Below, one piece after another: positions 54,947-64,000 of a stretch of 64,000 nt of DNA. The position numbers were made by a program, and so were the translations under genes. The notes beneath the pieces were generated by a model. It was not told the origin of the DNA and did not search any database. It worked only from the letters and a program-made list of their open reading frames with translations. Within the stretch, counting starts at the first letter, position 1. Each line of letters starts with the position of its first letter. The DNA comes from Diphasiastrum complanatum (lineage: Eukaryota; Streptophyta; Lycopodiopsida; Lycopodiales; Lycopodiaceae), in NCBI GenBank assembly GCA_029204225.1, contig CM055092.1, positions 14,000,059-14,064,058 on the forward strand, written 5' to 3'.

Positions 54947-55713
54947 ATTGTAGAAGTGCATATTAAGACATAAGGAAGATTTACTTCACACACACACATA
55001 CAATTGTGAGTATTTCTAGGCTTCTTTTAGACATTATATTTATGAAAAAATGAAGGAAAAACAATTTTAGGCAAGTTGAGAAGGAAATGGCAAGACCTCA
55101 ATATTAGTTCTTCTAAAGTGGTTGAAAGATTTACCATACAATCTTCAAGCTTTGAGAGAGAGGGCAAGAATATTGGGCTGGCTAATTGGTGGTAGGAGAT
55201 TGAGCCGCGTGAGTTGCGAAACTTGCTACAAGACAATAGCCAGTTGTCAAATAAAGGATACCTTGCGTAGCAGATGGAGATAAACTCTAGATTATGTAGA
55301 TGAAGATAAACTTCTTTGTAGCAGTTGTAGATGGTTGTAGATTGAAGATGAACTTCTTTGTGAAGCCTGCTATGTCCAAGATCCTCTAACCTACTACGAC
55401 ATGCCACGAGTGTGTTTTTTCCACTTTCACAAATGTGAGGTAGGAGATATAGTTCGTTGGATCCGGATTCGAGAGCCCAACTCTAGCTGTCGCAAATCGC
55501 AACTCCTCCTTGTGAATAGTGAAGGGTGGGGGCCATCGGACGCTGGAGCAACCCCAGATTCTACTACTTGTAGCTGGCCAGTAGCGAGTGGCGAGCGACG
55601 AGGAGGAAGGCAGCTACCATCACGGATTTGCTCAAAATCGAAATGGATAATCGATCTGCGTGCAGTGCAGTGTGGGCCAGCCACAGATGCCCAATGCCGC
55701 CACGACTCATCAT
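54947..55713. other. Flank of A2, no gene firmly recognised
   Basis: 54947-55400 is AT-rich with no motif. From about 55440 to 55960 base composition becomes GC-richer and long frames open on both strands, which suggests genic sequence, but no splice-linked protein could be built. Confidence 0.4.
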
Positions 55714-55953
55714 CTACGGACTCCGGAGATGGCAGAGAAAGCAGCAGCTGAAGCAGCCAAGCCAGTAGCGAGTCGGTGTAACAAAGACCTGTTCTAACAT
55801 TCCTGCGCAGTGCCAGCCACCAAGCTTCTGTCTGGCTTCAACTTTCGGCGTCGGCTTTCCTGCCTTGTTCTGCAATACACGCATTCTTGTTTGGACACAC
55901 GGTTGACAAACATCGGAGGACTCTATTCCCAACGCGGTAGTGAAGGACGCCAT
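55714..55953 (-). CDS. Possible first exon of a divergent gene
   Basis: ATG at 55953 in good context (AAACATGGCG) opens MASFTTALGIESSDVCQPC and then a basic stretch VQNKAGKPTPKVEARQ-like, which resembles an organelle-targeting start. The frame goes on without clear homology to 55714. It lies head-to-head with the peroxidase gene about 650 bp away. It may be a truncated gene. No identification is possible. Confidence 0.25.
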   Translation of the reverse strand: MASFTTALGIESSDVCQPCVQTRMRVLQNKAGKPTPKVEARQKLGGWHCAGMLEQVFVTPTRYWLGCFSCCFLCHLRSP

Positions 55954-56606
55954 GTTTAGCGATTCTCTGATCTGATCAGTCTATTCAATCTCTCATTAAA
56001 ATATTCGTCACGATCTCAATTATTGAAGCCTGTTTATGACTCAACGATGCTTATCAGGGTAAACGAAGAAGATTTTTGTGTGGGGGGGATATTGTTTACC
56101 TGGCGCCTGCTAGAGAGCAGCTGGCCGCTTCAGCTTCTTTTTGTTTTGTCTCTTGCCTTAAACGCACATTTCAGCTTTCCTCGTTTCATTACTCATAGTC
56201 ATAAGTTTCATGGCTTGGTTATTCTGTGCAATGGAAAGGGAGGCAGGTAGAAATTTCTTGCTGAGCGGCGTGTTGGTAAAGTTCTTCTATCCATCTAGGC
56301 CAATCACCTGCTTAAAAGGACGATATAGCTGAAAAGGAAAAACAAAGTGATTAACATAAGCCACTAACTGTATTATGAAACGCATATCATTCCGAAGTTG
56401 TCTTGATCCAACGTTAGTCAGTCCGTCCCGCTTCATATTCCTCAATCCATCATAAGTTGATGTTTATAACGTTCTCTCTCTCTCTCTCTCTCCCCCCGCG
56501 TTAACATTGCTATATCGGAGCATAGATTTCCGCGACATCGGATGCATCTTTTCACATACATGATTAGTTGATAATATCGCTCTACGCTGAAGGTGATTGA
56601 AACACA
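55954..56606 (+). promoter_or_regulatory. Upstream region of the peroxidase gene
   Basis: Contains a (TC)n run at 56473-56492, followed by a C-run, about 115 nt before the ATG, a common 5'-leader feature in plants. A weak TATA-like TTTATAAC lies at 56463-56470 just before it. No strong TATA box was seen. Confidence 0.4.
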
Positions 56607-58965
56607 ATGGGCGAGAAACTGCAGCTGCAAATCATGCGGTGCCTAGTTCTTGCTTTGTTGGTTAATGCTGCAATTCAAAGTTCCGCAGCGCAGCTCGCAG
56701 TGGGATTTTACGCGAATACATGTCCAAACGCGGAAAGTATAATAACAGAGACAGTCACACAAAAATTCAATCAAGCTCCTACAAGCGCACCTGCGACTCT
56801 TCGACTATTTTTTCATGACTGTATGGTTGAGGTGCGATTTACTACATTTACGTACACGCGGTAGTATCAATCTGCGCGTGGATCTGCTTATGAACAGCTA
56901 TGCATCGCATCATAAGTACAATGTAAAATAAAGCAGCTGAATTCCGGTCTTAAAACAGACTATGTTTCGGTCTTTGCACAATTCAATGTTCATTCTTACT
57001 CTTTCATAAACATGCTTATACTTGACACATTCCCCACACAGGGAATTAGGTAAATTTTCGTAATATCATACGAAGATTCGTCGATTGCTGTGTTGCAGCT
57101 CAAACAAAAAACTAATTTGAAACCAGGAGTGAATCCAACTATTGCAATTGAAGTTTGAAGTAGATCAGCGACACTGATTCAAAAAGTTGGACAATTATGA
57201 GCCAAAAAACCAGTTACTGTATGATTTTTGTTGAAACTTTCAAATATCCCTGTCGTCTCTGTAAAGCTGCAGAAGTCAACCCTCCTCTGTATGTGAGTTT
57301 TTAAAACCACGCTTCGGAATCACCTAGACGTTAGTTATTAGTGGTGCTTACCAGTAAAATGTGTAAGGTCGAGCATCGGAAAGGTGCTTTTTTGAAATCA
57401 TGCTGATGGTGAAGACACTACTCTTCTCTTATGCAACGATGCATAAACTGATCGTGGCGTTTGATACAAGCACACGTCAAGTATCTCAGACTCAATAGGT
57501 GTTCAAACGAACTCAAAAGAACTCAGAGAGAATCACGAATTGAATCAATCGAGGAGCGCTTCAATCTTTGTACTAAGCGCGTAAATTTGAAACATAACGT
57601 TTATCTGAAATTATCTCCCACCCTCATTTATTTGTAAACTCCCAATGTCTCGCTACAAATCTCAGTATCGTTCAAGCTGATTTGCGTGGCTGGCAATACC
57701 TGTAAATTCTAATTAGCTCTGAAAAAAATTTCTGGAGGCTTGAACGGACAACAGAAAAGCATTGTTTAGTCGGAACAGGTCACTTTTCATTTGAGAAAAT
57801 CTTTAGCAGATCTTCAATTGCTTATTATAGCTCTGGTTGTCTTACAGGGTTGCGATGCATCCGTGATCATTGCTTCAACTCCAGGAAACACTGCGGAGAA
57901 GGACGCTCCTGACAACCTATCCCTAGCAGGTGACGGTTTTGACACCGTCATTCGGGCTAAGGAGGCTGTAGAGGCTAAGTGTCCTGGAATTGTTTCTTGT
58001 GCTGATGTTCTCGCCTTAGCAACCCGTGATTTAGTTGCCCTGGTATTGTTTCTTGGTCTTATGGAAAGTCTTTTGGAAGATCATATGAAAGGCGCTATAC
58101 TCGGGTCACTATTGTGTAGTTATTCGTTTCCTTTCAGACCAGCATAGTGATTTCCTGATTTTGGAGACATGACTTACGTGTGATTGATAGGTTGGAGGGC
58201 CCAAGTATCCAGTGCAAACTGGTCGAAGAGATGGACGAATATCTGTGGCTTCCGCAGTTAAATTACCGCATGCAAATAACAGCGTCGATCAACTAGTTGC
58301 CATCTTTGCACAAAAGGGACTAAATCAAACCGACGTTGTTACTCTCTCGGGTAATGGCTAATTGGAACACACGCAGACGATTTCAGTCATTCTTGAAAGG
58401 ATATATTTCTGAATGCCTATGTTGCTTGATGGCGATTCGTACAATTTTCTACGTGGTGGTGGATTTTTCAACTCTGATTATGTAAAAATTTTCTGGTTCG
58501 ATATCTAGACTATATCCAGGCTGATAACACTATATTTTTTACTCTTATTGAAATTCAGGTGCCCATACCATAGGCTTCTCTCACTGCAGTCAGTTTTCAA
58601 ACCGAATCTTTGGTTTTAGCAGCAATAATGGAGTCGATCCAACCATGAATCCTGGGTTCGCAAAGAGCCTTCAGCTTGCTTGCCCACAGAATGTTGATCC
58701 AAGTGTCGTGGTGAACTTTGACGTGACTACGCCAACCAAGTTTGACAATGCGTACTATAAGAATTTGAGGGCTGGCGAAGGCGTTCTGACATCTGATGAG
58801 GTTCTATTCACGGACGGAAGGACGAAAGGCCTTGTTACATTGTATGCGAAGAAGAGTGGCACCTTCTCTAATGCTTTTGTGGCTGCCATAACCAAAATGG
58901 GCAGCATCGGAGTTAAGGTGGGAAATGATGGCGAGATCAGACAAGATTGCAGTAAAGTGAATTGA
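56607..58965 (+). CDS. Class III secretory peroxidase, four exons
   Basis: join(56607..56831, 57848..58042, 58191..58350, 58559..58965), 328 residues, the family's normal length, with GT-AG introns of 1016, 148 and 208 nt at positions classic for this family. Residues 1-28 form a signal peptide and the mature chain starts at Gln29. The enzyme would use H2O2 to oxidise phenolics in the cell wall or vacuole. Heme and catalytic residues: R66 and H70 in LRLFFHDC, proximal H196 in [10 protein letters not shown]. Calcium-site residues D71, G76, D78 and S80 are present. All eight disulfide cysteines are present (39, 72, 77, 120, 126, 203, 235, 324). [17 protein letters not shown] and FDNAYYKNL are canonical. 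Odd: HDCMVEGCD, with Met73 where Phe is usual. No stop or frame defect. Substrate cannot be predicted. Confidence 0.95.
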
Positions 58966-59078
58966 AAGGATTTCCATTTGATTTCTCTTCTTTTCATCTT
59001 CAAAAAGCAAAGTGTTGATGCATATAAGTAAAGTGAATTGAAAAGATTTTCATTTGATTTCTCTTCTTTTCATCATTC
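58951..59078 (+). repeat. 76-bp tandem duplication across the peroxidase stop codon and 3' UTR
   Basis: AGTAAAGTGAATTGAAA (last codons plus stop) followed by TTTCATTTGATTTCTC recurs from 59027 with two or three differences. The second copy lies in the 3' UTR and includes a spare copy of the terminal codons. Possible polyadenylation signals (AATAA-like) lie near 59095. Confidence 0.8.
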
Positions 59079-59221
59079 AAAGATTTGTGAAGATAAATAA
59101 GTTCGAGTCAAACTACACAGAAAGGAAGTTTCCAAGCAAAGTGACACAATTTGTATTGTAAATTTGAAATGCAATCACAGTCAGTCAAAAGAATTATTAA
59201 GGTACTTTAAAGAAAAACCGA

Positions 59222-59328
59222 CCTGCTTTTATTAATCCAACTGCTTTTATTAATCCAAGTATCTATAGCAAATCTTGTACTGGTGAATTCTAGTTACTGA
59301 TCATCCCAAACCTGCTTTTATTAATCCA
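59222..59328 (+). repeat. 18-bp repeat, three copies
   Basis: CTGCTTTTATTAATCCAA occurs at about 59222, 59240 (tandem) and 59311. Confidence 0.8.
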
Positions 59329-59389
59329 AGTCTTAATTGCAAATTTTTTACTGCAAATTTTAGTTAGTGTCAGTGATGATCCCAAATTT

Positions 59390-60301
59390 GGGTTGATTCC
59401 AAAATGGTTAAGTAACTAACACAAAGTCTTGTCTGTTTTATGTTCCATTGAATGTGCATGCATGTTGCTTTTTAAGTTCTGAGTGTGCATGCATGTTGCC
59501 TGTTGCGACTTAGCTCACCTAATTTGCTTAAGGCACGATGGTCAGCCGTGCAGGTGTCATGGGCCGTGCCAATCTCATGTCCTAACCACCATTGGCAAGT
59601 CCACGTTCATACAACCCTATCCAAAAAGCCTATTTCTTCCATTTAGTCGTGGTTATAAGTTATAGACTTCTTTTCTTTTTGTGATTCTATCTTAATCTAA
59701 TTGATGCAAGCAATGATTTCAAATCTTTTGACTTGTGGTGCATTCAAATTCAAGTAATAAATTACTTTGAAATATATAATATTTTGTTGATTTTGGGTTT
59801 TACATGAGTCTAGGATGATAATCCGATGATTGCATTAATATCACTTATTTTGACTTGTGCATTACATGTCTTTTAAAAATTACTTAAAAGAATAACAATA
59901 TGTGTTATTTTTGGGCTTTACCTGGGCTAGAATGAGCTAGAAATTTCATATTTATCATGAGTGATGTTCCAAATACACTAGTCTAATTATAGATAATGTC
60001 TCCATGTTTTAAGAGCATGAATAACAACAAAAAGAATTTTTTCTTGTGTAGTATAGATGATATGGGTATAACTCAACTTATTACTCTCAAAAGCCACTAG
60101 TATACTATCTTGTAAAAGAAGTGCTCGAGTTGCAAGGTCAATTGTATCAATTCTAACTATGTAATTACATTCACAATATAGTATGGGAGCTTAAACAATC
60201 AAATCCTTAGAGAGTTAAAGCCATCATTTTATTTTAAATTGCATACATGCTTACTTGACTATTCTTATTTCTCTTAAGTTTAAAAATTAAGAGTATCAAT
60301 A
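59390..60301. other. Intergenic, no gene recognised
   Basis: AT-rich region between the peroxidase 3' flank and A4. Short frames only. A GCATGCATGTTGC phrase repeats near 59458 and 59488. Confidence 0.5.
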
Positions 60302-62358
60302 TGTAGCGCAGGCATCCCAAAGGGAACCGGGAACCACGACTTAGCTTCCCAGCCTTCAACTCTTGCCATCCAAACCCACTTGACATACAAGCAGCTAACT
60401 TGCCAACAATGATCAGACTTAACCAACTTGAAGTTCCGAAAACCAACATTGAGATCCAACATGGCGCCATGCCAGATCAAGGGTCCCGATGTGGGTGACT
60501 TCCCTCCAAGCAAGCCGTCCGACATACATCAAACTTAACCAACTCGAAGCTTTGTTACAAACGAGTAACATCCATTCCAAGCAAGCGGTCTGACTTACAT
60601 CATACTTAACCAACTGAAAGCTTCGTCACGAGCGCTGGAAGCCAACCTGGCGCCACGCCAGAATGGACAGCCATAAACAAGTAACTTCCACCCAAGCAAG
60701 CCATCCAACTCAGCCGACAGGTTAGAGCCCGTTCCCCAAGAGCTTAACCCATTCACGTTCATGCAACGAACACTCAGAACCACAAGCAACGACAAATATG
60801 TAGACAACCAATTCCTGGACCAAATGGTCCCGACAATATACTGTTGGTGCCACGAACCGAATGGTCCCGACGGCATACCGCTGGCGTCCCAAGATACGAC
60901 CCTCAGCTATGTGCCAAGTTAAAATTTTTGAAAGCGGCCTTACAACTGGCGCTTTTACCGAACACTGAAACCCAGAAGGTAATCAGAGTCAGTTTGAGGA
61001 AAATGCCACTTTATTGATAAATCTGAGACGGTTACATTTCAAGTGTGTGACCGACCCTAGTCTTCGGGCGCTAGCATGCCTAGGCGAGAGCCATGACAAC
61101 ATTCCAGCAAGGGAGGCTGAGACTTGGTTGGAGCTCACCCTGAGTCGCAACCCGCACTCCCCTATAGTATTGGTGGGATTCGGCACCCCCCCCTCATACC
61201 AAGCACTCTAACCAGGCTGGTAAAACACATTTTTCTCTCTCTAGGATTTTCTCTTTCTAGAAAGTCATTTTGTCTCTCTAGATTTTATTGATCCCCAGGT
61301 TTCCTTTAATCATGTCTAGATCGTGTGAGATGATTGCACATCGATCTGAGCTCTTTGGACTTCGGTAGAACCAATCAAAGATTTTCAGCCATAGGAACTT
61401 GGCACCGGCTGGATTCTAGTCACAGTGGCACCGGCGCCGTTGGTGCCGGGAGCAGCAGGGACGCCGGAGACAATGCTGGCGCCAGTGGCACCGGAAGTAA
61501 AGCTTATGAAGATAGCTTTACAACATCCACCCCACCTTTATAAAATTTGATGTCCTCATCAGATGTCAGATTAAAGTAAAGGTGTCTCCCAATTAAAATA
61601 ACTATACATTTTACGCTACTTAGCATAGTACTCAGTTTACTGGCCACTTTTTATTAACATTGAAGCTGGCACACCACAAGTCGGAGGCTCAGCTCTTTGT
61701 ACTAAAAAATTACATAACTTGAAAATATATCTTTGTCTGGAAAAGTGTAGATTTGATATCGCTTTCGTAAAACCCAAGAACCTTATTAACTGGTGACAGA
61801 GGCCTTTCTTTGAAATGTTCGCCCCTGTCGCTTCTGACTTTCGACTTTGGAACTCCTTTGAGCTCCTGATTTGTCCTTGATGCACTTTGTGTTGAGCTCC
61901 CTGAGCTCCAGATTTGATCAGTTCCGCACAGGTATCAAGGCTCCCTGAGCCAAAGGATTTATCGTTTGATTGCCCACTTTATGGTCCACTCCGTGCCTTG
62001 TTGCTTCTGCACCTTGATTTCTCTCCTTGTCCCAGTCTGATCTTGATACTTTTCCATCTTGGCTCTTTAAGGTAGGCAAAGATTGAGTACTCCGCAATGC
62101 ACCTCTCACTTAGCTTGAAATAGCTCTTTGAATCAGCCCAAATGTAACCATTTACCTCGTGGAAAGCCAAAGAGTCACACCAGTTTGATCCGCATCCAAA
62201 CTATCTCTTCGCGTTTGTTTGAAGCACCATGTCCGTCGCACAAAACTTGACTTTCACAATTCCATCACTGGTCAGTTGCCTCACAGTCAAAACAAGAAGT
62301 GTACATCGAACTTGGCTTCAAGTAGTTCTCGTTGAATCAGACACATGCACCCAGAGTA
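60302..62358 (-). mobile_element. Family A element A4, 3' part
   Basis: Minus-strand copy: 3' LTR 60302-61525 (1224 bp, TGTAGCGCAGG ... TTTACAACA on the plus strand) and internal sequence to about 62358, where collinearity with A3 stops. The 5' LTR and primer side are missing. It is more diverged than A3: the GGCGCC block has lost several sites, and it includes the recurring 63-codon frames at 61918-62170. Confidence 0.88.
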
Positions 62359-62560
62359 TGCATAGATAGCACTACTGAACCTTCGCCTAGGAAACCTTTG
62401 CTAGTTTTATTTTTAGATTCTGATTTTATAGATCAAGTCTCTATCAAATTTTGAGTCAAATCTGATACAGTCTCATTTTGATTCTGAAATTTTTTTCATT
62501 TTTGAGAAGTATCGATTGGTTGATTTTCGAAATCTTTTTTACGATATAGGAATCTGATTC

Positions 62561-63195
62561 TTGTCAAGTGGAGAAGAACAAAAGCTTGAAGCTGCTAAAG
62601 CAACATCCGGAGCTCATTCTTCACAATTGCAGTCACCAAAAAATTTGCGTGCAAATATGAATGTTCAGTTGCATCATCATGAAGAACCCTTCAAGATGAC
62701 TAAACTTGAAGCACCGCAAACAAAACTACTCATGAATATTTTGTCTCGTAAGATCAATATTTTGTTGAGAGAGTTCCTGAAGTTGGTGCCAAAAGCAAAA
62801 GAAGTATTAGCGCAAAAGTTAACTCAAGCTGAACCAGAAGTCCATCAGGAGCCACTTTTTTGTGTTGAATTTGAAGAATCTAATGAAGTACTCCATGTCG
62901 GAGCAGCTTGGGAAAGTGAACAAAAAAATATCACCCTACCGATACATCATAAACAATTTCCTAATGAAGTAGCTGTGATAGATAGCGGTTCGGGAGTTAA
63001 CCTGATTTCTACAAAGCTATGTGCAAAATAGGGCCCTACAAAGATAAAACCTGCGACTTTTGCCATTAAGCTAGCTGATCAACAGTTCGTCCGCGAGGAA
63101 TGGTTGAAGATATACTTGTCAGAATTTCCGGAGTACAGTTCGTCATTACTTTCGTAGTAATGGACTAACCAGAAGCACCAAATGTCTACCGAGTC
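62561..63195 (+). pseudogene. Ty3 protease region, second copy
   Basis: Matches 10902-11720. MNVQLHHHEEPFKMTKLEAP and the active site VIDSGSGVNLISTKLC, with the normal D-S-G. A TAG at about 63029 replaces an expected TGG. A small deletion after KLAD shifts the frame. The C-terminal block is out of frame until 63199. Confidence 0.8.
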
Positions 63196-63198
63196 CTA

Positions 63199-63993
63199 TT
63201 GGAACGCCCATGGTTACAAGTTGCGCAAGTAATTCATAACTGGGGTACCGAAAAAACCACTTTTGAAAATTGTGGACGTGCAGTCAAGGTTGATCCTGCA
63301 ACTTGGACTATCAAACTAGTGGTTCAAAAAGAGTATGATGATTCATCAACAACGAATCATACTTGTGACCGACCAGTAAAAAAATTGAGAGTTCATTACG
63401 ATTCTCAAATCAATACTGTCAACTAGAGAGAAGATTTTGCAACGATTGACTGTAAAGTAGGATATATGTGTCAACAAGATAATCAGTCCGATTCGAGCGA
63501 GATTTCATTATTGGATCGAACCTTGAATACACCGATCACTTTTCCTTTGAATGTGTTGAATGTAGCTTGGATATCAACGGAGCCTATACCAGATCCGATT
63601 GAACTTATTCTTGTGAGTCATGCCTTGACTTATGATGGCAATGCAAAACTTACTGATGAGCAGATTCTAAATCATATGGATCCGACCCGATTTGGAGTGC
63701 GTAATATTCCTGATGAACAAACAATAGAACCGTCAAAAGCAGTTATATTGAAGGAAGACAGGATCATAGGGTCAATGACGAAGAAACAAGCCCAACAACG
63801 TTATAATACGGTCCTGAAATGGGAAAATCCTCCTCAAAATATTGATTCGAATAATGTGCCACCCTTACTAGATAAAGACAAAGGAAAAGTCAATGATGAT
63901 TCTACAAGTCAGAGTTCTAGCAAGACATCATCGTCTAGGAAGTCTTCACCTTCGAAGAAGAGTTTATCTTCCCAGAAGTCATCATCTCCATGA
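63199..63993 (+). pseudogene. Ty3 protease-RT spacer, second copy
   Basis: Frames 63199-63426 (MERPWLQVAQVIHNWGTEKT) and 63466-63993 (DRTLNTPITFPLNVLNVAW, HMDPTRFGVRNIPDEQT, then SSSRKSSPSKKSLSSQKSS). The Ser/Lys tract ends at a TGA at 63991-63993, near the window edge. It confirms that the spacer, including the Ser/Lys tract, is a family trait. Confidence 0.75.
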
Positions 63994-64000
63994 TCAATTC

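Larger units (their letters stand above)
62364..64000 (+). mobile_element. Ty3 element fragment, same family as 7330-12640
   Basis: Plus-strand copy that runs off the right edge. It includes a leader-like stretch with AACCTTCGCC (62376), protease and spacer. Homology to the first copy starts at about 62560, so the gag knuckles are missing. RT would lie beyond the window. Confidence 0.85.

Noticed and set aside
57791-58147. 118-codon frame as a stand-alone protein
   Set aside because: It is peroxidase exon 2 read through both its flanking introns.
1-64000. tRNA, rRNA, CRISPR array, riboswitch or bacterial operon
   Set aside because: No such structures were seen. Initiator tRNA-like words are short retrotransposon primer sites, not tRNA genes.

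Overview
This window looks like TE-dominated nuclear DNA of a land plant with a large genome. The evidence is tRNA-iMet-type primer binding sites (TGGTATCAGAGC and variants), Ty1/copia and Ty3 retrotransposons, GT-AG introns, and one class III secretory peroxidase gene with the classic four-exon plant structure. A fern, lycophyte or seed plant cannot be separated from sequence alone. I saw no tRNA, rRNA, CRISPR or bacterial operon signal. The only gene I would call intact and cellular is the peroxidase at 56607-58965. Almost everything else is transposon-derived or unrecognised.

Layout. 1-2280: the LTR of a 'family B' element running off the left edge, a deleted 'family A' copy, and a B-like LTR fragment. 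3935-6536: a decayed, unrecognised minus-strand gene ending in a coiled coil. 7330-12640: a decayed Ty3 element, minus strand. 13373-15713: a decayed multi-exon plus-strand gene of transposon character. 16240-16960: a B-like LTR fragment and a palindromic repeat cluster. 17111-19750: two adjacent unrecognised minus-strand genes, each about 100-130 nt downstream of a clear TATA box. 19764-22010: copia C1 (minus). 22715-23128: a copia integrase scrap. 23758-25614: a 90-bp tandem repeat, a TATA box and an unrecognised intron-containing gene.

27720-45404 is a nested stack. Copia C2 is broken by B3. C3, a complete copia element with target duplication TATCA, sits in the sequence that follows B3. 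C3's RNase H is interrupted by B2, a 5.7-kb element with two 865-bp LTRs identical by eye and target duplication TCATG. B2 carries one intact 612-671-codon frame with a zinc knuckle and a 230-residue internal duplication. It has no pol gene, so it would have to be moved by enzymes made elsewhere. 46279-54946 holds two family A elements: A3 (minus, target duplication GTCGG) inserted in the right LTR of A2 (plus), creating a large inverted repeat. After the peroxidase come another family A copy (60302-62358) and a second Ty3 fragment (62364-64000) of the same family as the one at 7-12.6 kb.

How parts relate. Families A and B are non-autonomous LTR elements: LTR, tRNA-iMet primer site and polypurine tract are present, but no reverse transcriptase. 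The copia elements use the same kind of primer site and could in principle supply enzymes, but every copia and Ty3 copy here carries stops, frameshifts or lost catalytic residues. The best candidates for something undescribed are the B2 protein and element, the two TATA-driven unknown genes at 17.1-19.75 kb, and the repeated hairpins and CACACGTGTG palindromes in the non-coding parts of families A and B.
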